A stretch of 64,000 nucleotides of DNA, from contig CP050293.1 of the NCBI GenBank assembly GCA_014189435.1, forward strand, positions 6,391,001-6,455,000, written 5' to 3'. Below are positions 1 through 9,149 of this stretch, piece after piece. Position 1 is the first letter of the stretch. The number at the start of each line of letters is the position of its first letter. The notes below the pieces were generated by a model. The model had not been told where the DNA came from. It searched no databases and worked only from the letters and a program-made list of their open reading frames with translations. This DNA comes from Mesorhizobium loti (GTDB taxonomy: Bacteria; Pseudomonadota; Alphaproteobacteria; Rhizobiales; Rhizobiaceae). The translations under genes and the position numbers were made by a program.

Positions 1-627
1 GTGGACGAATTCCGGCGGCTCCACCCACGGATCTTCCAGAACCTTGCCCTCGGACGAGGAGTGCAGCAGGTTGGCATCGACGGAGAACGGTGCGTCGCCC
101 TTCTTGTCCTTCGGCACCGGGATCTGGTGCTGCTCGGCGAAGTTCATCAGGTCGGTACGCGACTTGAACGACCAGTCGCGCCATGGTGCAATGACCTTGA
201 TGTCGGGGTTCAGCGCATAGGCCGAAAGCTCGAAGCGAACCTGGTCGTTGCCCTTGCCGGTGGCGCCATGCGCAATGGCGTCGGCGCCGGTCTCCCTGGC
301 TATATCGACCAGGTGCTTGGAGATCAGCGGCCGAGCGATCGAGGTGCCGAGCAGATAGGTGCCTTCATAGACGGTGTTGGCGCGAAACATCGGGAAGACG
401 AAGTCGGAAACGAATTCCTCGCGCACGTCGACGACGCGGATGTCCTTGATGCCCATCATCTCGGCCTTGCGGCGCGCCGGCTCGAGTTCGCCGCCCTGGC
501 CGAGATCGGCGGTGAACGTCACGACTTCGGCGCCGAGCTCGGTCTGCAGCCATTTCAGGATGATGGATGTGTCGAGGCCGCCGGAATAGGCGAGCACGAC
601 CTTCTTGACGTCTTTGGCCTTGGACAT
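1..627 (-). CDS. argG: Argininosuccinate synthase, N-terminal part (cut by window edge)
   Basis: ArgG joins citrulline and aspartate, using ATP, to give argininosuccinate in arginine synthesis in the cytosol. The reverse strand from the ATG at 627 reads [20 protein letters not shown], with the [12 protein letters not shown]-pyrophosphatase loop at about residues 14-22. It continues with further family-like stretches ([12 protein letters not shown]) and stays open to base 1. That gives 209 codons of a protein usually near 400 residues, so roughly half is seen and the 3' half lies outside the window. The neighbour upstream is divergent. Identification is secure from the ATP loop and continuous similarity. 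Confidence 0.95.
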   Translation of the reverse strand, partial: MSKAKDVKKVVLAYSGGLDTSIILKWLQTELGAEVVTFTADLGQGGELEPARRKAEMMGIKDIRVVDVREEFVSDFVFPMFRANTVYEGTYLLGTSIARPLISKHLVDIARETGADAIAHGATGKGNDQVRFELSAYALNPDIKVIAPWRDWSFKSRTDLMNFAEQHQIPVPKDKKGDAPFSVDANLLHSSSEGKVLEDPWVEPPEFVH

Positions 628-918
628 TTCTGCTCCGTCGATGGCGCACGCCCCAGCCGAGGCGTCATGGATTGTCGGAGGGCCTTTTAGCAGGAACGGC
701 AAAGCGAGCAAGCACGTGCGCGTGCATGGCTTCTGGTCCAGCGCATGGCGGGAGGCCGGCGGGGGAACAACCTGCTGCAATCAAGGGCTGCATTTGCCGG
801 AGGGGCTTAATCAAGTTTTCACGCCCTGCGGCTAACACTGGGGCAAAGCCGCCTTGGCATGTGCCGGGCGGCTCTTGCCTGCTTCGCCGTGGGCACCCTC
901 GGGCTTGGGCCGTTCTTG

Positions 919-2994
919 ATGCGCGTTATATCATGTATCGCCACGGAGCATAATCTGTGGCTCGTTCTGCTGGCGGCGCTGATGTGCGTCACCGGCTGCT
1001 GGGTGACGATCGGCCTCTTCGACCGTGCCAGGAAAACCGCCGGCGTGCAGATGCGGGGCTGGCTGTTCCTGACCGCGGTCGCCGCCGGTTCCTCGATCTG
1101 GTGCACGCACTTCATCGCCATGCTGGCCTATCAGCCCGGCGCGCCGATCACGTTCGATCCGGTCTTGACCATGGTGTCGCTGGTCATCGCCATCGTCGGC
1201 ACCGGAGCGGGCTTCACCCTTGCCTCCGACAAGCGTCTGGCCCCGGAGTGGGGCGGCTGTGTCGTCGGTCTGGCGATCTCGGCCATGCACTACACCGGCA
1301 TGATGGCCTATCACGTTGCCGGCATCGTCGAATGGGACGGCTCCTATGTCGCCGCTTCGCTGGTGATTTCGGCGGTGTTTTCCGCTTTGGCCGTTGGCCA
1401 TGCGGTGCGCCGGCCATACCGCTGGTCGCACTATCTCGCCATCGGGCTGCTGGTGCTGGCGATCGTCGGCCTGCATTTCACGGCGATGGCGGCGGTGGCC
1501 GTGACGCCGCTGTCCTTCATCACCACCGGCACCAATCCCGATATTCTGGTGGCGATGGCGGTCGCCGTCGCCGTCGTCGGCCTGATCGTCGCGGCCACCG
1601 GCTTTGCCAGCTACCTGATCGATGAGCGCGGCCGCCTGGAAAGCTTCGAGCGGCTTCAGCATCTCGCCCTCAACGACGCCCTTACCGGTCTTCCCAACCG
1701 GGTCTCCTTCAACGACCGCCTCGACCATGAGATCGACCGGGCACGCGAGGGCGAGGACACGATGACGGCGGTCATCGTCATCGATCTCGACCGCTTCAAG
1801 GAGATCAACGACCTCAGGGGGCACGCGGCCGGCGACCAGGCGCTCAAGATCGTCGCCCGCAGGCTGTCGAAACTCATCGGCGAGGGCGAATTCGTCGCAA
1901 GGCTCGGCGGTGACGAGTTCGCCGCGATCAAGCGCTTCAAGGATCAGAAGGACCTTCTCGGCCTGGTCTCGCGGCTGGAGAAATCCCTGTTCGAGCCGTT
2001 GCGGCTCGACGATTTCGAAATTGCCGCCGGCGCCAGCATCGGCGTCGCCGTCTATCCGCGCGACGGGGCCGATCGCGAGCGGCTGGTCAGCAATGCCGAT
2101 CTTGCCATGTACCGGGCAAAGAACGACGTGACTCGCGCCGTCTGCTTCTACGAATCCGCCATGGACGAGACGGCGCGGGCGCGGCGCGCGCTGGCCACCG
2201 ACCTTCGGCAGGCGATCGAGCGCGGCGAGCTTTCGCTCCACTATCAGGTGCAGACCTCGGTCCCGACCGGCGCCACCTGCGGCTACGAGGCATTGCTGCG
2301 CTGGACCCATCCCGTGCATGGCATGATCCCGCCGGTCGAATTCATCCCGATCGCCGAGGAGAACGGCTCGATCATGGCGATCGGCGAATGGGTGCTGCGG
2401 ACCGCGTGCCGCCAGGCAGCCTCGTGGGACAATGGCCACAAGATCGCGGTCAATCTGTCGCCGGTGCAGTTCGCCCATGCCGATCTCGCCAAGCTCGTCC
2501 ACCAGATCCTGGTCGAGACCGGGCTATCGCCGAAACGGCTGGAGCTTGAGCTGACCGAATCGACGATCGTCGCCGACAAGGTGCGCACGCTGCATGTCCT
2601 GCGCCAGATCAAGGCGCTGGGGGTGACGATCGCGATCGACGATTTCGGCACCGGCTATTCATCGCTCGATACGCTGCGCTCGTTTCCCTTCGACAAGATC
2701 AAGCTCGACCGCTCGTTCATGGCCGACGTCGAGCGTAGCCCGCAGGCCAAGGCGATCATCCGGGCGGTGCTGACGCTGGGCCGCAGCCTCGACATTCCGG
2801 TGCTCGCCGAAGGCGTCGAGACGCATGTCCAGCTCACCATCCTGCAGGTCGAAGGCTGCAACGAGGCGCAAGGCTATTTCCTCGGCCGGCCCAAGCCGAT
2901 CGATCAGATCCTGCTCATCGGCGGTCCCGATGTCCGCAACGACCAGCTCGTCGCCGAGGAGCCCGCTAGGATGCGGCTGAGCAGGCAGGCATAG
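919..2994 (+). CDS. MHYT-GGDEF-EAL membrane protein, putative dual cyclic-di-GMP enzyme
   Basis: This is an inner-membrane signalling protein expected to make and/or break cyclic-di-GMP. The N-terminal ~240 residues form several membrane segments with three MHYT-type motifs (CTHFIAM, AMHYTGM, LHFTAM), a fold proposed to sense a diatomic gas through bound metal. A GGDEF domain follows with an intact GGDEF at about residues 330-334. The EAL domain has intact EAL at about 457-459, then NLSP, LTES, DDFGTGYSS and EGVET. Both catalytic signatures look complete, so either activity is possible. I chose the ATG at 919 (691 aa) over the in-frame ATG at 859, because it starts just before the first membrane helix. 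The gene stands alone. Confidence 0.9.
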   Translation: MRVISCIATEHNLWLVLLAALMCVTGCWVTIGLFDRARKTAGVQMRGWLFLTAVAAGSSIWCTHFIAMLAYQPGAPITFDPVLTMVSLVIAIVGTGAGFTLASDKRLAPEWGGCVVGLAISAMHYTGMMAYHVAGIVEWDGSYVAASLVISAVFSALAVGHAVRRPYRWSHYLAIGLLVLAIVGLHFTAMAAVAVTPLSFITTGTNPDILVAMAVAVAVVGLIVAATGFASYLIDERGRLESFERLQHLALNDALTGLPNRVSFNDRLDHEIDRAREGEDTMTAVIVIDLDRFKEINDLRGHAAGDQALKIVARRLSKLIGEGEFVARLGGDEFAAIKRFKDQKDLLGLVSRLEKSLFEPLRLDDFEIAAGASIGVAVYPRDGADRERLVSNADLAMYRAKNDVTRAVCFYESAMDETARARRALATDLRQAIERGELSLHYQVQTSVPTGATCGYEALLRWTHPVHGMIPPVEFIPIAEENGSIMAIGEWVLRTACRQAASWDNGHKIAVNLSPVQFAHADLAKLVHQILVETGLSPKRLELELTESTIVADKVRTLHVLRQIKALGVTIAIDDFGTGYSSLDTLRSFPFDKIKLDRSFMADVERSPQAKAIIRAVLTLGRSLDIPVLAEGVETHVQLTILQVEGCNEAQGYFLGRPKPIDQILLIGGPDVRNDQLVAEEPARMRLSRQA

Positions 2995-3123
2995 GATTGC
3001 GGCGGGTGGCCGCGCGCCGATGCCTTCGCCGTGCGCCTGCTGGATCGACCATCGGATCGCTGCTGCGCCTGGCACCGTCGCGGCGCATCCTGTATAGGCC
3101 CTTGCAATCCCCTGGGGCCGCCC

Positions 3124-3765
3124 ATGTCGTTCATTCCAGACACCACCACGCTGATCCAGTTCGCCATCGCCACCGTCATCCTGGCGATCACGCCGGGGCC
3201 GGACATGACCCTGTTCGTCTCGCGCACGCTGAGCCAGGGCCGCGCCACCGGCTTTGCCTCGATGGCCGGCGCGGAGTGCGGCACGCTGATCCACACTACG
3301 CTGGTGGTGGTCGGCGTCTCGGCGCTGATCGTTGCCTCGCCGATGGCCTTCCTGGCGCTGAAGATCTTTGGCGCCGGCTATCTCGTCTTCCTGGCCTGGC
3401 AGGCGATTGCCAAGGGCTCGGCCTTTTCGCCGGAGAAGAAGACGGGACCCGAGATTTCGCTGTTCCGCGCCTGGGCGGCGGGGCTTGGCGTCAATCTGCT
3501 CAATCCGAAGGTCATCCTGTTCTTCATGACCTTCCTGCCGCAATTCGTCTCCGCGCATGATCCGAACGCGCCGGGAAAGCTGTTTTTCCTTGGGCTCATG
3601 TTCATCGTGCTGTCGGTCCCGGTGACCGTGCCGATGGTGCTGGCGGCGGAAAGGTTTTCGGCAGCAATGAAGGCCAGCCCGCGCGTCACGCGGGTGGTCG
3701 ATTATCTCTTCGCCGGGGTCTTTTCGGCCTTCGCGCTCAAGATCCTGACGGCGCAGGCGAAGTAG
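3124..3765 (+). CDS. LysE/RhtB-family amino-acid exporter
   Basis: A 213-residue inner-membrane protein of the LysE/RhtB translocator family, which exports amino acids or related small molecules. It has the family N-terminus with the ITPGPDM motif near residues 23-29, about six hydrophobic segments, and the central GVNLLNPKVILFF stretch. Length fits the family (200-215). Start is the ATG at 3124. The substrate cannot be told from sequence. Its last 29 bases overlap the end of a convergent membrane-protein gene, and its final ~65 bases are duplicated at 4326-4390. Confidence 0.88.
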   Translation: MSFIPDTTTLIQFAIATVILAITPGPDMTLFVSRTLSQGRATGFASMAGAECGTLIHTTLVVVGVSALIVASPMAFLALKIFGAGYLVFLAWQAIAKGSAFSPEKKTGPEISLFRAWAAGLGVNLLNPKVILFFMTFLPQFVSAHDPNAPGKLFFLGLMFIVLSVPVTVPMVLAAERFSAAMKASPRVTRVVDYLFAGVFSAFALKILTAQAK

Positions 3766-4228
3766 GCTTTCGCCGGCCTGCGCTTCGTCCCGAAACCAGC
3801 CAATAGGCCAGTCCGCCGATCAGCCCACACGTGAACAGCACTGCGTTGTCCTCCAGGGAGGGTATCGCTGGAATACTGGCCAGATGGGGTCTCTGCAACT
3901 TGCCGACATATTTCTCCCAGAAGGGCTGGTATTGGATCCAGAATGGAAAGTAGGCAACGATGCCGGTCAGGCCGCCCGCAGCCGTATAGTAGATCGGCGT
4001 TCTGATCGAAGCGAGTTCCGCAACGACGACGACCAAGCAGAAAGGCAGAACGCTGAGAACGCTGACAAAGACGGCAAAGATCGACGTCAGGAACAAGCCT
4101 ATCTTCAGCACTACCCACTGCTCGGGATGTTCCCAGATGGCGACTGCTGCGGACATAACGATCATGGCCAGACTGGACGTCATCACCGCGGCCATGAATC
4201 CAACAGTTATGGTTCCCAACCGGGCCAT
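3737..4228 (-). CDS. Small four-helix membrane protein (paralogue A)
   Basis: A hydrophobic protein of about 163 residues with roughly four membrane segments and no family I recognise. Its C-terminal GGLAYWLVSGRSAGRR matches the ends of the next two upstream proteins (GGIFYWLSAGRWAG and [13 protein letters not shown]), so the three look paralogous. Its last codons read antisense through the end of the LysE-type gene and finish ...PSGS at 3737. I took the ATG at 4228 as start. A TTG at 4288 would add 20 polar residues, and neither has a strong ribosome site. Function unknown. Confidence 0.6.
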   Translation of the reverse strand: MARLGTITVGFMAAVMTSSLAMIVMSAAVAIWEHPEQWVVLKIGLFLTSIFAVFVSVLSVLPFCLVVVVAELASIRTPIYYTAAGGLTGIVAYFPFWIQYQPFWEKYVGKLQRPHLASIPAIPSLEDNAVLFTCGLIGGLAYWLVSGRSAGRRKPTSPAPSGS

Positions 4229-4325
4229 GGCAAAATGCGCCAATCCACTAGATTGAAACGAACAGTATTCCTGCTCATCAATGAGCAAGAATCGTTAAGA
4301 TCGACTGTGCAAGACCACCGGGGGG

Positions 4326-4390
4326 CGACTATCTCTTCGCCGGTGCTGTTCCAGGCCTTCGCGCTCAAGATCCTGACGGCCCAGACGAAG
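4326..4390. repeat. Duplicated 3' end of the LysE-type gene
   Basis: These ~65 bases closely match 3700-3765, the last codons of the LysE-type exporter (shared core includes gcgctcaagatcctgacggc). Read on the reverse strand, each copy supplies the final ...PSGS codons and the stop of a small membrane-protein gene. This points to a past tandem duplication of the segment carrying the exporter tail and a membrane-protein gene. Confidence 0.8.
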
Positions 4391-4850
4391 GAGATGCCTT
4401 CTCGTCTTTCCACCAGCTTCCGGCCCAGCGCCCGGCGCTGAGCCAGTAGAAGATGCCGCCGACCATGCCGCCGCCGATCACCGCCATGATGGCGCTGGTC
4501 TCCCGGATCGCGAAGGTGGCATCGCGGGCATGATCGACCATGGCGAGGAAAACGCCGGCGACCACCGCGCCCGCCAGCGCATAGAACAGCCAGTCGCGCC
4601 GGCCGAGGATCTCGGCAAGCAGGATGACGACGCAAGCCGGCATCAGGGCGAAATAGGCGACGAACAGGGCGACGAAGGGAATTGAAAAATAGAGCGAAGC
4701 GGTCGCTGTCGGATGCGCCTGCTCCGGCGTGTAGCCGAGTGACGCCAGGAACAGGATGTTGAGGAAGGCGCTCGCCGCCAGCGCGGCGACGGCATAGCCG
4801 AACAGGATGACTGCGAAACGGACGAGGTAGCCAATGAGACGGGTCATCAT
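4365..4850 (-). CDS. Small four-helix membrane protein (paralogue B)
   Basis: A 161-residue protein with about four hydrophobic helices, related to its neighbours through the C-terminal GG-x2-YWL-x2-GR-x2-G signature. The start ATG at 4850 overlaps the stop of the preceding gene as ATGA, so the two are probably translationally coupled. Its C-terminal codons (ASPSSGPSGS) lie within the duplicated exporter tail. Probably the last gene of an rlmN operon. No function can be assigned. Confidence 0.65.
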   Translation of the reverse strand: MMTRLIGYLVRFAVILFGYAVAALAASAFLNILFLASLGYTPEQAHPTATASLYFSIPFVALFVAYFALMPACVVILLAEILGRRDWLFYALAGAVVAGVFLAMVDHARDATFAIRETSAIMAVIGGGMVGGIFYWLSAGRWAGSWWKDEKASPSSGPSGS

Positions 4851-5302
4851 CCCAAATCCCGGCCCAGATCCCGGCGCATGCCAGACTTGCGCCCGGCCAG
4901 AAGCCAGTAGACCGAGCCGGCGGCAATGCCGGCCGTGGCCAGAAAACCGAGATAGCCCGGATTGAAAACAAAGCTGCCGGCAGAACGCGGGAGGGACACG
5001 CCAAACGCCGTCGAGGTGATCGCGCCCGTGGCGGCAAAGTAGAACCATCCCCGAAGCGAAAACCATTCGGCGACAAAGAGCGCGGGGCCGACGATCAACA
5101 GCGCGCCGACCATCACGGTCAAGACGGCGAGCGGGAACGAGCCCAGCCAGTCGAAGGCGAAAATGATCGACCAGTTGCCGTCCTCGATGCCTTCCAGAAG
5201 CGCGATCAGCAGCACGGGCACCAGGATCGAGGTCAGCACACCGGCGATATAACCGACGGCCATCATGGCGAGGCGCTTCGGCCAGGCGAAGCGGCGGCTC
5301 AC
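4847..5302 (-). CDS. Small four-helix membrane protein (paralogue C)
   Basis: A 151-residue hydrophobic protein starting [20 protein letters not shown], with about four membrane segments and the C-terminal [10 protein letters not shown] signature shared with its two downstream relatives. I chose the GTG at 5302 because it overlaps the rlmN stop codon (GCGTGAGCC) and gives a positively charged N-terminus before the first helix. Its stop overlaps the next start. Function unknown; expression is likely tied to rlmN by overlap. Confidence 0.65.
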   Translation of the reverse strand: MSRRFAWPKRLAMMAVGYIAGVLTSILVPVLLIALLEGIEDGNWSIIFAFDWLGSFPLAVLTVMVGALLIVGPALFVAEWFSLRGWFYFAATGAITSTAFGVSLPRSAGSFVFNPGYLGFLATAGIAAGSVYWLLAGRKSGMRRDLGRDLG

Positions 5303-6534
5303 GCCTCGCCGTGCCCCGCGATCATCATGGCCTCCAGGGCCAGCCGGTCGACCTTGCGCATGCGCTCGGAGTCCGACTTGAGCTGGCCGCAGGCGGCCAG
5401 GATGTCGCGGCCGCGCGGCGTGCGGATCGGCGAGGCATAGCCGGCATTGTTGATGTAGTCGGCGAATTTCTCGATCGTCTCCCAGTCCGAGCACTGGTAG
5501 TTGGTGCCTGGCCACGGGTTGAACGGGATCAAATTGATCTTGGCCGGAATACCCTTGAGCAGCTTGATCAGGCCCTTGGCGTCCTCGATGGAATCGTTGA
5601 CGTCCTTCAGCATCACATATTCGAAGGTGATGCGCTTGGCGTTCGACAGGCCGGGATAGGCGCGGCAGGCGGCGATCAGTTCCTTCAGCGGATACTTCTT
5701 GTTGATCGGCACCAGGAGGTCGCGCAGATCGTCGTTGGTGGCGTGCAGCGAGATCGCCAGCATGACGCCGATCTCCTCGCCGGTCCGGAAGATTTCCGGC
5801 ACGACGCCGGAGGTCGACAGCGTGATGCGCCTCTTGGACAACGACAGGCCGTCGCCGTCGGAGGCGATCAGCAGCGCCTTTTTCACCGCCTCGAAATTGT
5901 AGAGTGGCTCGCCCATGCCCATCATGACGATGTTGGATACTTTGCGGCCCTCGGCCGGCACGATGGCGCCGTCCGGCGTGTCGCGGTCGGGGAAATCGCC
6001 GAGCCGGTCGCGGGCGGTGAGCAACTGGGCGAGGATTTCCTCGGCGGTCAAATTGCGCACCAGCTTCTGCGTGCCGGTGTGGCAGAACGAGCAGGTCAGC
6101 GTGCAGCCGACCTGCGAGGAGATGCAAAGCGTGCCGCGGCCTTCCTCGGGAATGTAGACGGTCTCGATCTCGACGGGCCGGCCGGCGCCGCGCGGCGGAA
6201 AGCGGAACAGCCATTTGCGCGTGCCGTCGGCGGAAATCTGCTCCTCGACGATTTCAGGCCTGGCGACGGTGAAATGCTTGTCGAGTTCGGCGCGCAGATC
6301 CTTGGAGATGTTGAACATGCCGGCGAAGTCGGAGACGCCACGCACATACATCCAGTGCCAGAGCTGCTGGGCGCGCATTTTGGCCTGGCGCTCGGGCACG
6401 GTGCCTGATGCAACCAGAGCCTCGGCGAGTTCGATCCGCGTCAGGCCGATCAGCGACGGCTTTTCGGGCTGCGCAGCGCGGGCGCGCAACGCGTCACGGG
6501 CGCCGTCAATGGTAAGATCAAATGAAAGGGTCAT
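5299..6534 (-). CDS. rlmN: Dual-specificity rRNA/tRNA adenine-C2 methyltransferase RlmN
   Basis: RlmN is a radical-SAM enzyme that methylates C2 of A2503 in 23S rRNA and A37 in some tRNAs. The 411-residue protein carries the iron-sulfur motif in [14 protein letters not shown] (CxxxCxxC), the MGMGEPL SAM-binding loop, and the late cysteine in AACGQL that family members use as the methyl-carrying residue. Length matches the family. Start is the ATG at 6534 (MTLSFDL), as in other rhizobial RlmN; an upstream in-frame ATG would add 62 atypical residues. It heads a run with the small membrane proteins downstream. Confidence 0.95.
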   Translation of the reverse strand: MTLSFDLTIDGARDALRARAAQPEKPSLIGLTRIELAEALVASGTVPERQAKMRAQQLWHWMYVRGVSDFAGMFNISKDLRAELDKHFTVARPEIVEEQISADGTRKWLFRFPPRGAGRPVEIETVYIPEEGRGTLCISSQVGCTLTCSFCHTGTQKLVRNLTAEEILAQLLTARDRLGDFPDRDTPDGAIVPAEGRKVSNIVMMGMGEPLYNFEAVKKALLIASDGDGLSLSKRRITLSTSGVVPEIFRTGEEIGVMLAISLHATNDDLRDLLVPINKKYPLKELIAACRAYPGLSNAKRITFEYVMLKDVNDSIEDAKGLIKLLKGIPAKINLIPFNPWPGTNYQCSDWETIEKFADYINNAGYASPIRTPRGRDILAACGQLKSDSERMRKVDRLALEAMMIAGHGEA

Positions 6535-6805
6535 GGTTTGCACTGATATAAGCGGTTTGCGGCCGATTTCACGCATCGTGCCGGAAAGGAAGCGCGGCGC
6601 ATAGCACAGGTTGAGGGCAGAGTCATGCGGCGGGAATGCAACCGCATGCACGCCGGCTGACAGGCGGCCACGACCATCTGGCAGCCTTGCCCTATCTTTC
6701 CACGCAAAGGAACCGATCACATCGTCGTGTTTGCGTAACGATTCCCATCGCGCCGTCGAAATCCGAAAGGGGCAACCATGCCCCTACAAAATGGGAGTAT
6801 GCAGA

Positions 6806-7105
6806 ATGAACTCTATCAAGCTCGCCGTCATTGCCGGCCTCGTCGGCCTTTCCACCTCGCAGGCATTTGCCGAAAACGCGATGGGCACGATGACCATGAT
6901 GAAGGGTGGAGAAGTGATGGCGATCATGCCGGACGGGCACATGGGCACCATGATGCCGGATGCAAAGATGGGCGCCGAGATGATGAAGATGGCAAAGCCG
7001 ATCAAGCACTGCATGATGATGATGACCGATGCCAAGGGCAAAGCCTTCATGATCGACACGTCGACCAAGAAGGCTCAGGCCGAATGTGAAAAAATGGCCA
7101 TGTGA
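6806..7105 (+). CDS. Methionine-rich small secreted protein
   Basis: A 99-residue protein with a clear signal peptide (MNSIKLAVIAGLVGLSTSQAFA, cleavage after AFA). The mature part of ~77 residues holds about 20 methionines in clusters such as TMTMMKGG, HMGTMMPD, AEMMKM and HCMMMM, plus His and Cys. Such spacing suggests soft-metal (copper or silver) binding or an oxidation-sensitive surface in the periplasm, but that is inference and I do not recognise a named family. The start at 6806 puts the Lys just before the hydrophobic core; an ATG at 6791 would add five residues. Confidence 0.75.
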   Translation: MNSIKLAVIAGLVGLSTSQAFAENAMGTMTMMKGGEVMAIMPDGHMGTMMPDAKMGAEMMKMAKPIKHCMMMMTDAKGKAFMIDTSTKKAQAECEKMAM

Positions 7106-7189
7106 GACTGAACCTGTCACGATCGAGACCCGCCGGCACACACGCCGGCGGGACATCCCGGACACCGGTCCAGGCCAAGTCAGGGCTGA

Positions 7190-7223
7190 AAAGCAAAAGG
7201 CCGGGCTTTGCGGCCCGGCCTGT
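7190..7223 (-). terminator. Intrinsic terminator for the IalB-like gene
   Basis: On the reverse strand a strong GC stem (ggccgggc / gcccggcc, loop gcaaa) is followed by ttttgctttt. It lies about 40 bases past the stop of the IalB-like gene. Confidence 0.75.
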
Positions 7224-7261
7224 CGTTCAAAACGAAGCTTTGTCTATTTGCGAAGCCTTAC

Positions 7262-7765
7262 CTATTTGCACTTGGCGATCGACGTCAGCGCCGCCGAAAT
7301 GCCCTTCAGCGAGAAGACATAGGAGGTCGGGTTGCCGCGACCGGACTTCGCCGTCACCTTCATGTCGGTGCCGGTCTTCATGGCAGCGATCAGCACCGGC
7401 TCCTCGGCGGCGTTCTCGACCCAGGCCGACTTGCCGCGCGTGAACATCGAGAAGGACTTCTTGTCGATGGTGACGGTGGCCTTGGAGCCTTCCTGGAAGG
7501 TGTAGCCGGCGATGAATTGCGGCTCGTAGGACACTTGCTGGCCGGGCCGCTGGCTGACGAAGAAGAACATGTCGCCATGGTCGAGCGTCGGCGGCTGCTT
7601 GTCGGTCGGCACGGTCAGGACATAGCAGACCTTGCCGCCCGATGCCTGGTAGCTGTAGGTGCCCCAGGCATTGTGCTGGCCGATCTTGGTCGCCGACTGC
7701 GCCAGTGCCGGCGCCGCCACGGCCACCAGGACCAGGCTCGAAACTAGTGCAATCAATCCGCGCAT
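7262..7765 (-). CDS. Invasion-associated locus B (IalB)-family periplasmic protein
   Basis: A 167-residue exported protein with a signal peptide ending PALAQ. After it come the AWGTYSY start of the domain, a cysteine at KVCYV, and the FFFVSQRPGQ and SKATVTIDKKSFSMF strands. It ends TSIAKCK, whose cysteine could pair with the earlier one. The pattern matches the IalB family, common in Hyphomicrobiales, where the Bartonella namesake helps red-cell invasion. In soil rhizobia the role is unclear, probably envelope-related. A single gene with its own terminator. Confidence 0.82.
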   Translation of the reverse strand: MRGLIALVSSLVLVAVAAPALAQSATKIGQHNAWGTYSYQASGGKVCYVLTVPTDKQPPTLDHGDMFFFVSQRPGQQVSYEPQFIAGYTFQEGSKATVTIDKKSFSMFTRGKSAWVENAAEEPVLIAAMKTGTDMKVTAKSGRGNPTSYVFSLKGISAALTSIAKCK

Positions 7766-8034
7766 CGCTTTTCCCGTATTCCAACTGGTGCGGCGGCAGG
7801 CCGGCTTGGCGTCCTGCCCGTCGCTTCATTTTGATTTAATCTGGGTTACCAAACGGTGAATTTCCTTTGAGAAAAGGACCCGCACCCGAGGAAACCGCCG
7901 CCATTCCCGCGCCGCCGCCCTCTCAGCGGGTGGCGCGACGTCCCTTCGGCGACTTGGAGGCCACGAAAGCGGCAAGAGTTTGACTTTTTGCGCTGCCGCC
8001 GAAAGCCGGCTTCAACCGCGTTTCGCGGGCGCGT

Positions 8035-8397
8035 TCAGCCCTTATCGGCGATGGCGTCCTTGGCGGCCTGCCGGTGCGCCGGGGTGATGTGGGCGCTGAC
8101 GGCGGTGATTGCGGCGGTGAGCACGGCGATGTCGTCGGTGAAGCCAAGCCCGAAGACGAAGTCGGGAATGACATCCACCGGCAGCACGAAATAGCCGAGC
8201 GCGGCCAGCAGAATGCCCTTGGCGCGCAGCGGCGTGTTCTTGTCCATGGCGCAGTAATAGGCGGCCACGACCTCTTCCATGAAGGGGATCTGCCGCGCGG
8301 CCTTCTTGGCCGTGCGCCAGAATTTCTCGCGCACTTCGTTCTCGTCGCCGAGCTTGCCGCCAAAGCCGAAGAAATCAAAACCGGATCGTTGCGCCAT
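8035..8397 (-). CDS. YkvA-family (DUF1232) protein
   Basis: A 120-residue protein with the DUF1232 core: PLRAKGILLAALGYFVLPVD followed by VIPDFVFGLGFTDDIAVL. The family pattern of a hydrophobic helix then PxDxIPD is clear. Members are small, probably membrane-associated and of unknown function. The start at 8397 is supported by an aggaga ribosome site a few bases upstream. An upstream in-frame ATG would add 40 low-quality residues. Confidence 0.85.
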   Translation of the reverse strand: MAQRSGFDFFGFGGKLGDENEVREKFWRTAKKAARQIPFMEEVVAAYYCAMDKNTPLRAKGILLAALGYFVLPVDVIPDFVFGLGFTDDIAVLTAAITAVSAHITPAHRQAAKDAIADKG

Positions 8398-8554
8398 CAG
8401 TTTCTCCTTGCGAGCGCCCATGCGCATCCCGGCGCATGCCCGCGAGCGAAAATGTGGTGAAAGGTGAACCGCGCTGCAAGATGCCGGCCCACAAATGGCG
8501 GATGGCTCGACTGGCAATTGCCGCGTTGATGGTTAGCCGAAGCCCTCTTCCCGT

Positions 8555-8733
8555 CGTCATTCTAGGGCGAAGCAAGGAGCGAAGCGACGCGGCGCAGACC
8601 CTAGAATCCATGCCGTGATCTCGGAGCGCCTCAGTGGTGCCGAATTCTGTTCCGCTGCACCCGCCACCAACGTCCCGGCATGGATCCTCGGGTCTGCGCG
8701 TCCGCTTCGCTCCCGCTACGCCCGTGGATGACG
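8555..8733. repeat. Palindromic intergenic repeat, family A, copy 1
   Basis: Two inverted arms of about 60 bases (left cgtcattctagggcgaagca; right ends gtggatgacg) flank a variable centre. Related copies lie at 17005, 24216 and 26198. This copy separates phhB from the ykvA-like gene. The rest of the gene-free stretch 8398-8748 shows nothing else. Confidence 0.85.
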
Positions 8734-8748
8734 AAGCCTGGAGGCCGC

Positions 8749-9042
8749 CTAACCGGCAAAGCGGTTCATTTTCTTCGCCAGATCGATATCGAGCGCGGTG
8801 ACGCCGCCGGCATCGTGGGTGTTGAGCGTCACGTCGACGGTCTTGTAGACATTCGACCAGTCGGGATGGTGGTCCATCTTCTCGGCGGCCAGCGCGACGC
8901 GGGTCATGAAGGCGAAAGCCTCGGAGAAATTCGCGAAGGTGAATGTGCGCTTGATGGAGGCGCCGTCCGCCGCCGGTGCCCAGCCCTCGAGCCCGACCAG
9001 CGCGGCGGCGATTGCGTCCTTGCCCAGTTTCTCTCTCGTCAT
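8749..9042 (-). CDS. phhB: Pterin-4a-carbinolamine dehydratase
   Basis: This 97-residue cytosolic enzyme dehydrates 4a-hydroxytetrahydropterin, recycling the cofactor used by aromatic amino-acid hydroxylases. Family motifs are all visible: [20 protein letters not shown], then [20 protein letters not shown] with the paired active-site histidines ([10 protein letters not shown]), and [12 protein letters not shown]. Length is typical. The start ATG at 9042 precedes TREKLG. No hydroxylase gene is nearby. Confidence 0.93.
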   Translation of the reverse strand: MTREKLGKDAIAAALVGLEGWAPAADGASIKRTFTFANFSEAFAFMTRVALAAEKMDHHPDWSNVYKTVDVTLNTHDAGGVTALDIDLAKKMNRFAG

Positions 9043-9083
9043 GTCAGCTTCCCGTGCTATTTGCAAAAATGACTCTCACCATA

Positions 9084-9132
9084 GTGCATGTCGCCCAAAA
9101 GTGCGTTGCGGTTTTGGGATAACGACATGCAC
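9084..9132. repeat. Short palindromic repeat, family B, copy 1
   Basis: A ~49-base hairpin: gtgcatgtcgcccaaaagtg ... cggttttgggataacgacatgcac. Other copies lie at 24825, 36148 and 51521. It lies between the divergent phhB and phosphatase genes. Confidence 0.85.
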
Positions 9133-9149
9133 AAGACAAATCCGGATCG

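Noticed and set aside
931..2502. Reverse-strand frame opposite the MHYT-GGDEF-EAL gene
   Set aside because: The forward gene has complete catalytic motifs; the reverse translation is rich in Asp/Arg/Gly shadow sequence.
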